DNA of 64,000 bases from Collimonas sp. OK307 (GTDB lineage Bacteria > Pseudomonadota > Gammaproteobacteria > Burkholderiales > Burkholderiaceae_D). Where the stretch lies: NCBI RefSeq assembly GCF_900113705.1, contig NZ_FOQI01000023.1, forward strand, positions 1 to 64,000. The letters are read 5' to 3'. The notes under the pieces were generated by a model. That model was not told the DNA's origin, did no database searches, and saw only the letters and a program-made list of their open reading frames with translations. Position numbers and translations under genes: made by a program. Of this stretch, positions 44,435-53,065 are shown one piece after another. Position 1 is the first letter of the stretch. Each line of letters starts with the position of its first letter.

Positions 44435-45913
44435 TCAGGGTATTTTTTTGCTGAGTTCGACAGGAGAATTTGTCTGGGCGTTTTCAGATCCTGGGATGGA
44501 TTCGTGGTTAAGTGCTGCCGACGCCATCCTGAATCGTTCTGTTTTGTGCCATATCAATTCGCGTTTCTGTATCAAATCCAAAATTTGGCTGATTGCAGCG
44601 CGTGTGATGGAGAACAGGCTGACCAGGAATCCGAATATATTCAACGGCAACAGGCGAATACGATTGCGATTGCCATCCAGGTAAGTGGCGGCCGCTATTT
44701 CAAAAAAAGCGGCGTTGGTGCCAAATGCGCCGTAAGCGACCATGCCGCTCAACGCCAGCCAGCCGAACAGCCATTGGTGCGAGGTCATGAAAAACTGGAT
44801 GACGGTCAATGTCCAGCCGATGAGCAGCAACGGCGGCATGAGGAATACGCACAGCAGGAGCGCGCCGTCGATTCTTTCGCGCAAGCTGATCCGTTTGTTT
44901 TTAAGCAGCCCCGTCAGGTTGCGGCCCATTACCTGATTGTGGCCGCGCGACCACCTGCTGATTTGCCTGATCCGGACCGGCCAGACCTCAGGGACTTCTT
45001 CATAACATTCCGACCGGTTTTGGTAGACTGTCTTCCAGCCGTTTTGCAGCAGGCGGAAGGTGACGTCGGTGTCCTCTGCCAGCATGTCGATGTTCCAGCC
45101 GCCGATTTCCTCCAGCGCGCAGCGCCTGACGCCGCCGACAGTGCCGCCATATTGCGGCACCAGGCCCAGATTCATGCGTGCGGCCTGGTCGACCTGATAG
45201 CCGCCGGCCCGTTCCAGATCCAGCAAGCGGGTCAGCAGATTGGCGCCGGCATTGATGGGCACCACGCGGCCCATGATGGCGCCGACTTCAGGGTCGAAAA
45301 ATGGCGCAACGAGTTGTTTTATCAAGCCGCGCGCGGGAATGTAATCGGCATCAAAGACAATGATGATTTCGGCCTGGATTTTCTCCGTTGCGTCGCGCAA
45401 GGCAGCCGCTTTTCCGGGGCGTCCTGCGCTGCGATGGAAAAGCATGAAACGATCAGGGTGGGCGGCGGCGATGCGATCGATGATGCCGCGCGTGCCGTCC
45501 GTAGAGCGATCATTCATGGGCATGATGATCAGCTTGTCGCGCGGATAGTCGACCTCGAGCAAGGCATTCAACGCATCCGCGATTACCCGCTCTTCATTGT
45601 GGGCGGCAACGCACACAACTACTTGCGGCCACGTCGCTTGTTCGATATCCAGATAGGGCTGGCGTTGCCGGCCAAACAGGCGATTAAGGGTGAACAGGTA
45701 ATGCCGGATCGTGTAGATGACCAGTAAAAATATGATGCATCCGAGGATGGCTGTCATCAAATCCAGTTCGATCACGCGGGCGTCGAATCCGAGAGGCGCC
45801 GATCGTGCCTCGGTGGATATGGCGACAAGAGGAAGAAATGACCAGCGAGCAGTTGCGTGGGCGCGCCAGCCACGCAAAACTGTCTTGTAAAGAGTATGAG
45901 GTGAGTAACACAT
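44435..45913 (-). CDS. membrane GT2 polysaccharide synthase
   Basis: 492 residues. An N-terminal membrane segment (about 53-75, MTAILGCIIFLLVIYTI) precedes the GT-A domain: VCVAAHNEE, MPMNDRSTDGT, FDADYIP (DxD at 188-190), AEDTDVT (acidic base about 281) and QISRW (Q-x-x-RW, about 317-321), which together mark processive synthases such as PgaC, HasA or BcsA. At least two more membrane helices (about 345-375 and 388-412) and a further one near 425-440 form the channel. There is no PilZ domain, so c-di-GMP control is not by that route. It would polymerise a UDP-N-acetylhexosamine. AAGGG stands nine bases before the ATG at 45913, though residues 1-52 have no conserved match and a start near 45757 is possible. 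WecB lies 34 bp upstream. Confidence 0.9.
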   Translation of the reverse strand: MCYSPHTLYKTVLRGWRAHATARWSFLPLVAISTEARSAPLGFDARVIELDLMTAILGCIIFLLVIYTIRHYLFTLNRLFGRQRQPYLDIEQATWPQVVVCVAAHNEERVIADALNALLEVDYPRDKLIIMPMNDRSTDGTRGIIDRIAAAHPDRFMLFHRSAGRPGKAAALRDATEKIQAEIIIVFDADYIPARGLIKQLVAPFFDPEVGAIMGRVVPINAGANLLTRLLDLERAGGYQVDQAARMNLGLVPQYGGTVGGVRRCALEEIGGWNIDMLAEDTDVTFRLLQNGWKTVYQNRSECYEEVPEVWPVRIRQISRWSRGHNQVMGRNLTGLLKNKRISLRERIDGALLLCVFLMPPLLLIGWTLTVIQFFMTSHQWLFGWLALSGMVAYGAFGTNAAFFEIAAATYLDGNRNRIRLLPLNIFGFLVSLFSITRAAISQILDLIQKRELIWHKTERFRMASAALNHESIPGSENAQTNSPVELSKKIP

Positions 45914-45947
45914 ACACTATCCCTTGGAATGAGATCGGCTGTCTGGC

Positions 45948-47180
45948 TTACTGAAGGATCTTTGCTGCAAGGTGCGTTGCTTCTGCCGGCTTAAAATGTT
46001 CCGCGCCAAATTCCTTGATGGATCTCCCGCACAGGACATCGACTATCCGCTCCGATGCCCGGCCATCGCCGTAGGGATTGACCCGCCGGGTCGCCTGCTC
46101 CCAGGCGGCATCGTCGTCGTATAGTCGCGCAACCGCAGCGACGATGCGTGCCGAGTCGGTGCCGACCAATTGCACCGTGCCGGCGGTGACGGCTTCCGGA
46201 CGCTCCGTGACGTTGCGCATCACCAGCACCGGCTTACCCAGCGATGGCGCCTCCTCTTGCACACCGCCGGAATCGGTCAAGATCACATGGGAGCGCTGCA
46301 TCAGGCGCACAAACAGCAGATAGTCCAGCGGTTCAATCAGATGGATATTCGGCAGACGCGACAGTGCTGCCAGCACCGGTACTTGCACGTTTGGATTCAG
46401 ATGCAACGGATAGACGATCTGTATATCCGAGCGGCGCGACAATTTCGCCAGCGCATCGCAGATCTCTGCAAATCCTGCGCCGAAGTTTTCACGGCGATGG
46501 CCGGTCACGAGCAACGTTTTCCGACCTGGCATCAGGTAAGGAAAATGTGTATCGAGTCGCTGGCGCAACTGCTCATCCAGCGCAAGCAGGCTGGTTGTCA
46601 GGCGCAACGCGTCAATCACGGTGTTGCCGGTGACTATGGCCCGGCCGGCGAGATGTTCCGCTGCGAGGTTGGTTTTCGCCTGCATGGTAGGAGCAAATAG
46701 CAGGTCGCTCACGACGTCGACATAACGGCGATTCATTTCTTCCGGCCACGGTTGTGTCAGGTCGCCAGTACGCAGACCGGCTTCAACATGTGCCACTGGT
46801 ATATGCCGGTGAAATGCCGTCAATGCGGCCATCATGGCAGTAGTGGTGTCGCCATGCACGAGGATCCGGTCGGGCTTGACGGTATCAAGCACCGGGTCGA
46901 GCAAGGCAATCAGCCGTGCACCTAAATCGTTCAAGGTTTGGTTTGGCTGCATGACATCGAGACTGTAGTCAGCCTTGATTTCAAACAGGTCAAGTACTTG
47001 TTTCAGCATGAGCCGATGCTGGCCTGTGACGCAGACCACCGACTGGATAGCCGTTTCACGGCAAAGCGCCTTGACTACCGGAGCCATTTTTACCGCTTCC
47101 GGGCGGGTACCAAAGATAGAGAGAACTTTCAATTTGTACCCTCGACTAGTCGAGTTAACTTTCGCTCTGTCGAGATACAT
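45948..47180 (-). CDS. wecB: UDP-N-acetylglucosamine 2-epimerase (non-hydrolysing)
   Basis: About 410 residues. The family start KVLSIFGTRPEAVKMAPVV is complete, followed by VTGQHRLMLKQVLDLF, HGDTTTAMMAALTAF, HVEAGLRTGD (Glu/Asp catalytic set), TVIDALR and VTGHRRENFG. ILTDSGGVQEEAPSLGKPVLVMR is the UDP-binding end. It interconverts UDP-GlcNAc and UDP-ManNAc. The ATG at 47180 has AAAGGA upstream; a TTG at 47132 (just before KVLSIF, with GAGG upstream) is another good start, and the 14-bp palindrome at 47141-47154 sits between them. It is the first gene of the minus-strand polysaccharide operon, and gives it a link to UDP-ManNAc. Confidence 0.93.
   Translation of the reverse strand: MYLDRAKVNSTSRGYKLKVLSIFGTRPEAVKMAPVVKALCRETAIQSVVCVTGQHRLMLKQVLDLFEIKADYSLDVMQPNQTLNDLGARLIALLDPVLDTVKPDRILVHGDTTTAMMAALTAFHRHIPVAHVEAGLRTGDLTQPWPEEMNRRYVDVVSDLLFAPTMQAKTNLAAEHLAGRAIVTGNTVIDALRLTTSLLALDEQLRQRLDTHFPYLMPGRKTLLVTGHRRENFGAGFAEICDALAKLSRRSDIQIVYPLHLNPNVQVPVLAALSRLPNIHLIEPLDYLLFVRLMQRSHVILTDSGGVQEEAPSLGKPVLVMRNVTERPEAVTAGTVQLVGTDSARIVAAVARLYDDDAAWEQATRRVNPYGDGRASERIVDVLCGRSIKEFGAEHFKPAEATHLAAKILQ
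47141..47154. promoter_or_regulatory. 14-bp perfect palindrome at the start of wecB
   Basis: CTCGACTAGTCGAG lies in the first codons of the longer wecB frame, or just upstream of the shorter one, over its possible ribosome-binding site (GAGG). It may be an operator, or an mRNA stem (CTCG/CGAG) that hides the SD. Confidence 0.4.
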
Positions 47181-47563
47181 CTCGCCAGGTCCTTTGTTCT
47201 TCGTTTTTGATACCAATGCCGATCCGGCTCGGGGCGCCCCGAATGTGCAGGGAAAGTCACTGTCCGCAGTGGTTGCGGGAGCAATGACGAGTACAGAATT
47301 TTTATTTAGTTATCGATGCTATAAATTTCTTTTGGGAAATGTTTTTCCATTCTGAGAGACACTGTCAGATAATGCAAATTTTATGATGAAAATGATATTA
47401 ATCATTGTTAAAGATTGTTAATTATCAATAACTCATTGAGTGAAGTGGCGTCGAGCAACTTCGGATCAAGCAGAGCTGTTGTTTCGCGGCTATCATGGCT
47501 GGCAATGCGCCGCTGGCGCAAATTGCCTTAAACACTTTTGCGCCGATTTTCGCCTATACCCCC
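47181..47563. other. AT-rich divergent region upstream of the polysaccharide operon
   Basis: 383 bp between wecB and the 2-hydroxyacid dehydrogenase. The part from about 47290 to 47440 is markedly AT-rich with runs such as ATTTTTATTTAG and GATATTAATCATTG, unlike the flanking genes; such DNA often attracts H-NS-like silencers and houses promoters of surface-polymer operons. No gene was seen. Confidence 0.5.
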
Positions 47564-48496
47564 ATGCTTCCCACTCTTCTTGTTCTCAATCATTTTTCCG
47601 ACCAAAATCTGCAACGCATCTCGCAAGATTTTCAGATCGTGTATGCCCCCACCGCCGAGCAGCGCAGCGCTGCTATCGCCAGCCACGCCGAGGCGATACG
47701 GGCTGTACTGACGAATGGCTCAGTCGGACTGCGCGCCGGGGAAATCGCAGCCTTGCCGAAACTGGAACTGGTTTGCGCGCTGGGAGCGGGTTTCGAAAAC
47801 ATCGATGTTGCGGCTGCGCGTGAGCGTGGCATTACCGTTTCCAACGGCGCCGGCACCAACGACGCTTGTGTTGCCGATCACGCCATGGGTTTGTTGCTGG
47901 CGACTGTACGCGGCATTCCGCAACTGGGTGTCGCGCTGCATCAAGGTATCTGGCGTGATGCCTTGCCTTTGCCGCCCAGCGTATCCGGCAAGCGCCTCGG
48001 GATTATCGGACTCGGCACCATCGGCAAGCAGATTGCGCGCCGTGCCGCGGGTTTCGACATGACGATCGGCTATCACAATCGTTCTGCGCGCGATGATGTG
48101 CCGTTCGCGTATTTCGCTTCGCCGCTGGAGTTGGCGCAATGGGCCGATTTTCTGATCGTCGCCACACCGGGTGGTGCAACCACCCGCCACATGATCAATC
48201 GTCCGGTGCTGGACGCTTTGGGGCCGCAGGGCTTTGTTGTCAATATTGCGCGTGGCAGCGTGATTGATACTGCGGCACTGGCGCAGGCATTGCGCGATGG
48301 CCGGGTGGCCGGCGCTGGTCTCGATGTCTACGAGAGTGAGCCGTTGCCGCCGGCTGAATTACTGGATTTGCCGAATGCGGTTCTGACGCCGCATGTAGCC
48401 GGATGGTCGCCCGAATCTGTGGCCGAGACGGTCCGCCTGTTTCTGCAGAATGCCAAGCTGCATTTTTCGGGACAGGCGGTATTGACGCCGGTTTGA
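47564..48496 (+). CDS. D-isomer-specific 2-hydroxyacid dehydrogenase (glyoxylate/hydroxypyruvate reductase-like)
   Basis: 310 residues. The NAD(P) Rossmann motif GLGTIGKQIARR is at about 148-159; catalytic Arg is in NIARGSVID (about 225-233), Glu in YESEPLP, and His in TPHVAGWS. GAGFENIDV and NDACVADHAMGLLL are also typical. The binding-site residue after the second strand is YHNRSARD (Asn-Arg-Ser), which favours NADPH. The likely activity is reduction of glyoxylate, hydroxypyruvate or another 2-keto acid. The start at 47564 (MLPTLLVLNHF) is favoured over 47495, as the first 23 extra residues match nothing. Upstream is the AT-rich region. No close partner on this strand. Confidence 0.9.
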   Translation: MLPTLLVLNHFSDQNLQRISQDFQIVYAPTAEQRSAAIASHAEAIRAVLTNGSVGLRAGEIAALPKLELVCALGAGFENIDVAAARERGITVSNGAGTNDACVADHAMGLLLATVRGIPQLGVALHQGIWRDALPLPPSVSGKRLGIIGLGTIGKQIARRAAGFDMTIGYHNRSARDDVPFAYFASPLELAQWADFLIVATPGGATTRHMINRPVLDALGPQGFVVNIARGSVIDTAALAQALRDGRVAGAGLDVYESEPLPPAELLDLPNAVLTPHVAGWSPESVAETVRLFLQNAKLHFSGQAVLTPV

Positions 48497-48505
48497 TCCT
48501 GACCG

Positions 48506-49672
48506 TCAATTCAAGAATTTCTTATCCTTGGTAATCATGGTCATCTCGACAAATTTCGAGCCGCTGTGATTGCTGCCGGTGAAATTGACATCGAAACCGC
48601 CGCCGTTGTAGTTCTTCACGTTGATCGTTTCCAGAGCCTTGACCAGTTTTGCGCGCGTCAGGTCCTTGCCCGCGCGTTTCAAACCTTCGACGAATACCTT
48701 GGCCGCTATGAACCCCTCCAGGCTGGAGAAATTGGGTTCTTTGACACCGTTTTTTTCCATCAGTTTGGTATATTCGGCAACCACCGGGATTGACGAACTC
48801 CAGGGAAACGGCACTACCTGCGAAATGACGACGCCTTCGCCATCCTTGCCCAGCGCATCGGACAATGCCTGGCTACCGACGAACGATACATTGTAGAACT
48901 GGCCGGTATAGCCGGCTTTGCGCATTTCTTTAATGTAAGCGGCGCATGATGTATAGGCGCTGATCTGGATGATCGCGGCAGGGCGTTTCGGCAAGATCTT
49001 GCTGACGGCCAGCTTGACGTCGCTGCTGTTACGTTCCACCGTGGCGGACTCGACCAGTTCCACATTCATCTTCTTCAAGGCACGCTGTACGCCTTCCAGT
49101 CCAGCGCGGCCATAGGCGTCGTTCTGGTAGAACACGGCAATATTCTTGATGCCGACGTTAACCAGCTTTTCCACCAGATGCTCGGTTTCATCGAAGTAGC
49201 CGGCGCGGATATTGAAGACCTGGCGATTCAGCGGATCGCGCAGCGACTGGGCGCCGGTGACCGGTGCAAAGAACGGTACGCCGGCTTGCGTGAAAATCGG
49301 CAAGGCGGCATTGCTGGTTGGTGTACCGACGTAGCCGAACAAGGCAAATACATCGTCCTTTTCAATCAGGAGCTTGGTATTGGCTGCGGCCAGGTCGGCT
49401 TCGTATTTGTCGTCGGCCTTGATGATTTCAATACGCCTTCCGTAGACGCCGCCTTGTTCATTGACAGAGTCGAAATACGCTTTGGCGCCGGCATTCATCT
49501 GAATCCCCAACTGTGCGGCGGGGCCGGAGAATGCGGCCGATTGTCCCAGCACGATTTTCTGGTCGGTGACGCCGGATTCCGCAAAACTGGCGGAGAACGG
49601 GCTGAAGACGCCGATTATCAAAGGAATTGCGAAGGATAGTACGGAGGATAAAAGATGACGTTGGAGTCGCAT
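48506..49672 (-). CDS. ABC transporter substrate-binding protein, branched-chain amino-acid (LivJ) type
   Basis: About 388 residues. The signal peptide (to about ASFAES) is followed by VTDQKIVLGQSAAFSGPAAQLGIQMNAGAKAYFDSVN, the standard periplasmic type-I binding-protein start. GYVGTPTSNAALPIF and FAPVTGAQSLR line the ligand cleft. No permease or ATPase genes are near, so it is an orphan; similar lone copies are frequent in Burkholderiales and bind varied amino acids or aromatic acids. The start at 49672 is chosen from the signal peptide; the frame extends to 49744. It is convergent with the dehydrogenase gene (10 bp between stops). Confidence 0.88.
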   Translation of the reverse strand: MRLQRHLLSSVLSFAIPLIIGVFSPFSASFAESGVTDQKIVLGQSAAFSGPAAQLGIQMNAGAKAYFDSVNEQGGVYGRRIEIIKADDKYEADLAAANTKLLIEKDDVFALFGYVGTPTSNAALPIFTQAGVPFFAPVTGAQSLRDPLNRQVFNIRAGYFDETEHLVEKLVNVGIKNIAVFYQNDAYGRAGLEGVQRALKKMNVELVESATVERNSSDVKLAVSKILPKRPAAIIQISAYTSCAAYIKEMRKAGYTGQFYNVSFVGSQALSDALGKDGEGVVISQVVPFPWSSSIPVVAEYTKLMEKNGVKEPNFSSLEGFIAAKVFVEGLKRAGKDLTRAKLVKALETINVKNYNGGGFDVNFTGSNHSGSKFVEMTMITKDKKFLN

Positions 49673-49997
49673 GTGCCACTTTCTTATGTTGATCAGGGGT
49701 TGCAACACCGAGCCGAGCATCAAGCCAGCACTACGGCGTTGCAACCATGCGTATTATAGATTTATTACCCGAGGAAAACAAAAGAAGAAGTGATTTTGAC
49801 GGTAGTTGGCGTTTTTTCATCAGTGTTACTACGTAGTTACTTGCTCAAATATCCATGCGGTAGCATCCGACTGTGAGCGCACGGCCGAATTTGCGGTTGA
49901 ATCTGACATAAAATCAGGAATAGATGCGCATCGTCACATTTACAAAAGGAGCTGCAATGCCGCACATCTCAATGCACATTAGCGAAAAATCGGGCCC
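49673..49997. other. divergent intergenic region
   Basis: 325 bp between the binding-protein start and the phosphatase start. It contains TTATTACCCGAGGAAAAC (about 49761-49778) and a short upstream reading frame near the end (see that entry). No operator was identified. Confidence 0.4.
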
Positions 49998-50004
49998 ATG
50001 CTGA
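49957..50004 (+). CDS. possible 15-residue upstream peptide overlapping the phosphatase start
   Basis: AAAAGGAG precedes an ATG at 49957 by eight bases, a better ribosome-binding site than that of the next gene. It encodes MPHISMHISEKSGPC and stops at 50002-50004, just after the phosphatase ATG at 49998. The overlap would let terminating ribosomes reinitiate on the phosphatase. It may instead be a chance frame; nothing in its sequence proves it is translated. Confidence 0.35.
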   Translation: MPHISMHISEKSGPC

Positions 50005-50774
50005 GTTCTTCAGATGCGCAAGCGCAGGGCATGCAAGACGATCGCCATATCAGTTTTGAGGCAATCCGGAATATTCGCGACCTGGGCGGCTACCCGGCTG
50101 CCGGCGGACGCCGGATCGTGCCGGGAAGATTACTGCGCGGCGCCAATCCCGGGATGGCGTCTGCCGCGGATATCGACAAGCTCAAGAGTTACCGGCTGGA
50201 TATCGTACTCGATTTCCGCACGGAGGCAGAAAAGCATTCGGCAGAGACGGCATTCGCCTCGTCTTTCAACTGGATTGCGGAGCCGGTCATGGTCGGCAAT
50301 TTGTCGCAGGAGGTAATGCTGACTTTACTGCAGAGCGGTAATCCGGAAAACAGCCGGCAGTTCATGATCGATTTCTATCGCACCTTCCCGGTGCGCTATC
50401 AAGCGCAGTTCAGGCGCTTCCTGAAACTCGCGGAGCAGAACAACACCATGCTGTATCACTGCACCGCCGGCAAGGACCGTACCGGGTTTGCCAGTGCCTT
50501 GCTGATGGCCGCGCTGGGTGTCGAACGCGCTGCCATCATCGACAACTATCTGGAGTCGAACCGGTACAACGCTGCCGCCAATGCGCAGGTGCTGGCCAAG
50601 CTTTTCAAGGCGGAACTGGCGCCGGAGCTGATCGCGCCGCTGCTGAGCGTTGAGGCGGCTTACATGGAAGCGTCGTTTGTGTTGATCGATGAAGAGTATG
50701 GGGGCATGGATCAATACCTGCGTCAGGTGCTCGATATCGATGTTGAAAGAATCCGGGAAAATTATCTGGTGTAG
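49998..50774 (+). CDS. tyrosine-protein phosphatase family
   Basis: 258 residues. NIRDLGGYPA (about 25-34) and the DFRTEAEK motif precede the P-loop HCTAGKDRTGFA (about 155-166), where Cys is the nucleophile and Arg binds phosphate (C-x5-R). This is the Y_phosphatase3 type, in which the mature chain often works outside the cytosol; no clear signal peptide is present here. The first 11 residues (MLSSSDAQAQG) are not conserved, so a start at M12 (50031) is possible. It is followed by a bidirectional terminator, with an M13 peptidase gene in opposite direction. The substrate, protein or phosphoinositide, is not known. Confidence 0.88.
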   Translation: MLSSSDAQAQGMQDDRHISFEAIRNIRDLGGYPAAGGRRIVPGRLLRGANPGMASAADIDKLKSYRLDIVLDFRTEAEKHSAETAFASSFNWIAEPVMVGNLSQEVMLTLLQSGNPENSRQFMIDFYRTFPVRYQAQFRRFLKLAEQNNTMLYHCTAGKDRTGFASALLMAALGVERAAIIDNYLESNRYNAAANAQVLAKLFKAELAPELIAPLLSVEAAYMEASFVLIDEEYGGMDQYLRQVLDIDVERIRENYLV

Positions 50775-50816
50775 GGTGGTACGTACTCGTGCCCGCGCGG
50801 ACTTCTACGATCCAAT

Positions 50817-50848
50817 AAAAAAGCCACCGACTATATCGGTGGCTTTTT
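50817..50848. terminator. bidirectional rho-independent terminator
   Basis: AAAAAGCCACCGA (50818-50830) and TCGGTGGCTTTTT (50836-50848) form a perfect 13-bp stem with loop CTATA. It serves both the phosphatase (43 bp after its stop) and the convergent M13 peptidase (21 bp after its stop). Confidence 0.92.
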
Positions 50849-50868
50849 AGTCATAACGATTACTTCTG

Positions 50869-52944
50869 TTACCACATAAGAACGCGTTGCTCCGGCGACA
50901 GATACATCTTGTCGCCCGGCTTGACGTCAAATGCACTGTAGAAGCCAGGCTGGTTGCTCAGCGTGCCGTTGCCGCGGAAGCGTGGCGGCGAGTGCGGATC
51001 GGTTTTTACATAAACGATAGCCTGCGCATCGCGCACCTTGCCGCGCCATACTTGCGCCCAGCCCAGGTACAAGCGCTGATCGCCGGTGAGGCCGTCGATT
51101 ACCGCCGGTGTCTTGCCACCCAGGGACAGGTGATAAGCCTTGTAGGCGATGGTCAGGCCGGAGTTGTCCGCAATGTTTTCGCCTAAGGTCAGTTCACCGT
51201 TAACCTTGTAACCGGAAACCGGACTGTAAGCGCCGTATTGCGCTACCAGGGCCTTGGTCTTGACCGCGAATTTTTCGTGATCTTCCTTGGTCCACCAGTC
51301 GCGCAAATTACCGATCTCATCGTACTGGCTACCTTGGTCGTCGAAACCGTGGCTGATTTCGTGGCCGATCACCGCGCCGATGCCGCCGTAATTGACGGCG
51401 TCGTCAGCGTTGGCGTTGAAGAACGGTGGTTGCAGAATCGCAGCCGGGAACACGATTTCGTTGAACTCAGGGTTGTAGTAAGCGTTCACGGTTTGCGGCG
51501 TCATGCCCCATTCGGTGCGGTCGACCGGTTTGCCGAGCTTATCGATATTGCGCTTGAATTCAAACTGGTTGGCGCGCATCACATTGCCGACCAGGTCGTC
51601 GCGTTTGATCTCCAGGCTGGAGTAGTCGCGCCATTTGTCCGGGTAACCGATCTTCAGCATCAATGTCGACAATTTCTTTTGCGCCTGCTTCTTGGTATCG
51701 GCGCCCATCCAGTCCAGGCCGTCGATGCTTTGATGGTAGGCGGCGATCAGGTTGGCCACCAGTTTTTCCATCTTCGCTTTGTTCTCAGGCGGGAAAAACT
51801 GCTCCACGTAGAGTTGGCCTAAACCTTCGCCGATGCTGCCTTCCACCACATTGATGCCGCGCTTCCAGCGTGGTTCATTTTGCGGTACGCCACGCAGCAC
51901 GGTACCCTTGAAGCCGAAATTCTGATCGACGTATTCCTTGGACAGGTCAGAGGCGTAGCTGCTCAGTACATGCCATTTGAAATACGCTTTCCAGACCGGC
52001 AGCGGGGTCTTTTCCAAGATCTTGTCGAGGCCCTTGATGTAGCTAGGCTGGCTGATCACCAGATACGACACCTTGTCTTTCAAACCGGCGCCGGCCAGGT
52101 AGCCGTTCCATTCGAAATGCGGTGCCAGCGTGTGCAGTTGCGCCAGTTCGACCCGATTGTAGGTCTTGACTGGATCACGATTCTGAACCTTTGTCCATTG
52201 CACCTTGGCCAGTTCGGTTTCCAGAGCGACGATGCTGGCGGCGTTTTTGCTGGCAGCCTTATCGCCGGACAAAGTCAGCATGGCTTCCACATGCGCCCGG
52301 TATTTGGCCAGCGTGTCTTTCAGCTTGGCGTCGTCGGCTTTCAGGTAATAATCGCGATCCGGCAGGCCGAGGCCGCTTTGACCGAGATCGGCGATGACTT
52401 TGCTTGAGTCTTTAGCGTCCTGGTGAATACCCAGATCGTAAGGCGCACTGACGCCGATGCTGTTCAGGTGGGCGATCAGGCCCGGGATCTGTTTCTTGTC
52501 TTTCAGGGTGTCGATCCTGGCGAATTCCGCGTTCAGCGGCTTGACGCCAAGTGCTTCCAACGCCGGTTCATCCATGAAGCTGGCGTACAGATCGGCGATT
52601 TTTTGCTGGTTGGAGCCGGGCACGATGTTCTTTTCGGCGCTGACAGCGTCGACGATTGTGTGCAGCTGGTTCAATGAATTTTCGCGCAACTCATAGAACG
52701 CACCCCATGACGACTTGTCGGCAGGGATTTCGGTTTTCTTGAGCCAGCTACCATTGACGTAGCTATAGAAGTCGTCCTGAGGGCGTACCGTCAGGTCGGC
52801 ATTCTGCATGTCGATACCGCTGACTGGCTTCGCGGCGGTGACCGCAGCAGCAACGGTGCGGGGAGTTTGAGCGAAACTGGCGGTGGAGACGGTATAGCCG
52901 GCCACCATGGTCAGCACTGCTGCACAAATGAGAGAGCGTTTCAC
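50869..52944 (-). CDS. M13 family zinc metallopeptidase (neprilysin/PepO-like)
   Basis: About 691 residues. A signal peptide (KRSLICAAVLTMVAGYTVSTASFA) exports it. The M13 N-terminal domain begins with DDFYSYVNGSWLKKTEIPADKSSWGAF. The catalytic motif VIGHEISHGFDDQG gives HEISH zinc binding, followed by ENIADNSGL, where Glu is the third ligand. NAYYNPEFNEIVFPAAILQ-type and CxxW-like C-terminal VDVKPGDKMYLSP patterns fit PepO. It cuts small peptides in the periplasm or outside the cell. The start is a GTG at 52944 with AAGGA at nine bases; the frame opens earlier at 52971. The convergent phosphatase shares its terminator. Confidence 0.92.
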   Translation of the reverse strand: MKRSLICAAVLTMVAGYTVSTASFAQTPRTVAAAVTAAKPVSGIDMQNADLTVRPQDDFYSYVNGSWLKKTEIPADKSSWGAFYELRENSLNQLHTIVDAVSAEKNIVPGSNQQKIADLYASFMDEPALEALGVKPLNAEFARIDTLKDKKQIPGLIAHLNSIGVSAPYDLGIHQDAKDSSKVIADLGQSGLGLPDRDYYLKADDAKLKDTLAKYRAHVEAMLTLSGDKAASKNAASIVALETELAKVQWTKVQNRDPVKTYNRVELAQLHTLAPHFEWNGYLAGAGLKDKVSYLVISQPSYIKGLDKILEKTPLPVWKAYFKWHVLSSYASDLSKEYVDQNFGFKGTVLRGVPQNEPRWKRGINVVEGSIGEGLGQLYVEQFFPPENKAKMEKLVANLIAAYHQSIDGLDWMGADTKKQAQKKLSTLMLKIGYPDKWRDYSSLEIKRDDLVGNVMRANQFEFKRNIDKLGKPVDRTEWGMTPQTVNAYYNPEFNEIVFPAAILQPPFFNANADDAVNYGGIGAVIGHEISHGFDDQGSQYDEIGNLRDWWTKEDHEKFAVKTKALVAQYGAYSPVSGYKVNGELTLGENIADNSGLTIAYKAYHLSLGGKTPAVIDGLTGDQRLYLGWAQVWRGKVRDAQAIVYVKTDPHSPPRFRGNGTLSNQPGFYSAFDVKPGDKMYLSPEQRVLMW

Positions 52945-53065
52945 GAGTAAATAATCCTTATGAGAAGTCATCGGAAAAAACAGCCTTGTAAGGCATTCTA
53001 TAAAACTACTTGAGTTCTGTTATACGCGGGACTTAGCATAGCTGCATTGTTCCATTATTCTGTCA

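Noticed and set aside
44504-45727. Long plus-strand frame (407 codons) opposite the GT2 synthase gene
   Set aside because: It is antisense to a gene with clear motifs and has no ribosome-binding site or family resemblance; such frames are frequent in GC-rich coding DNA.
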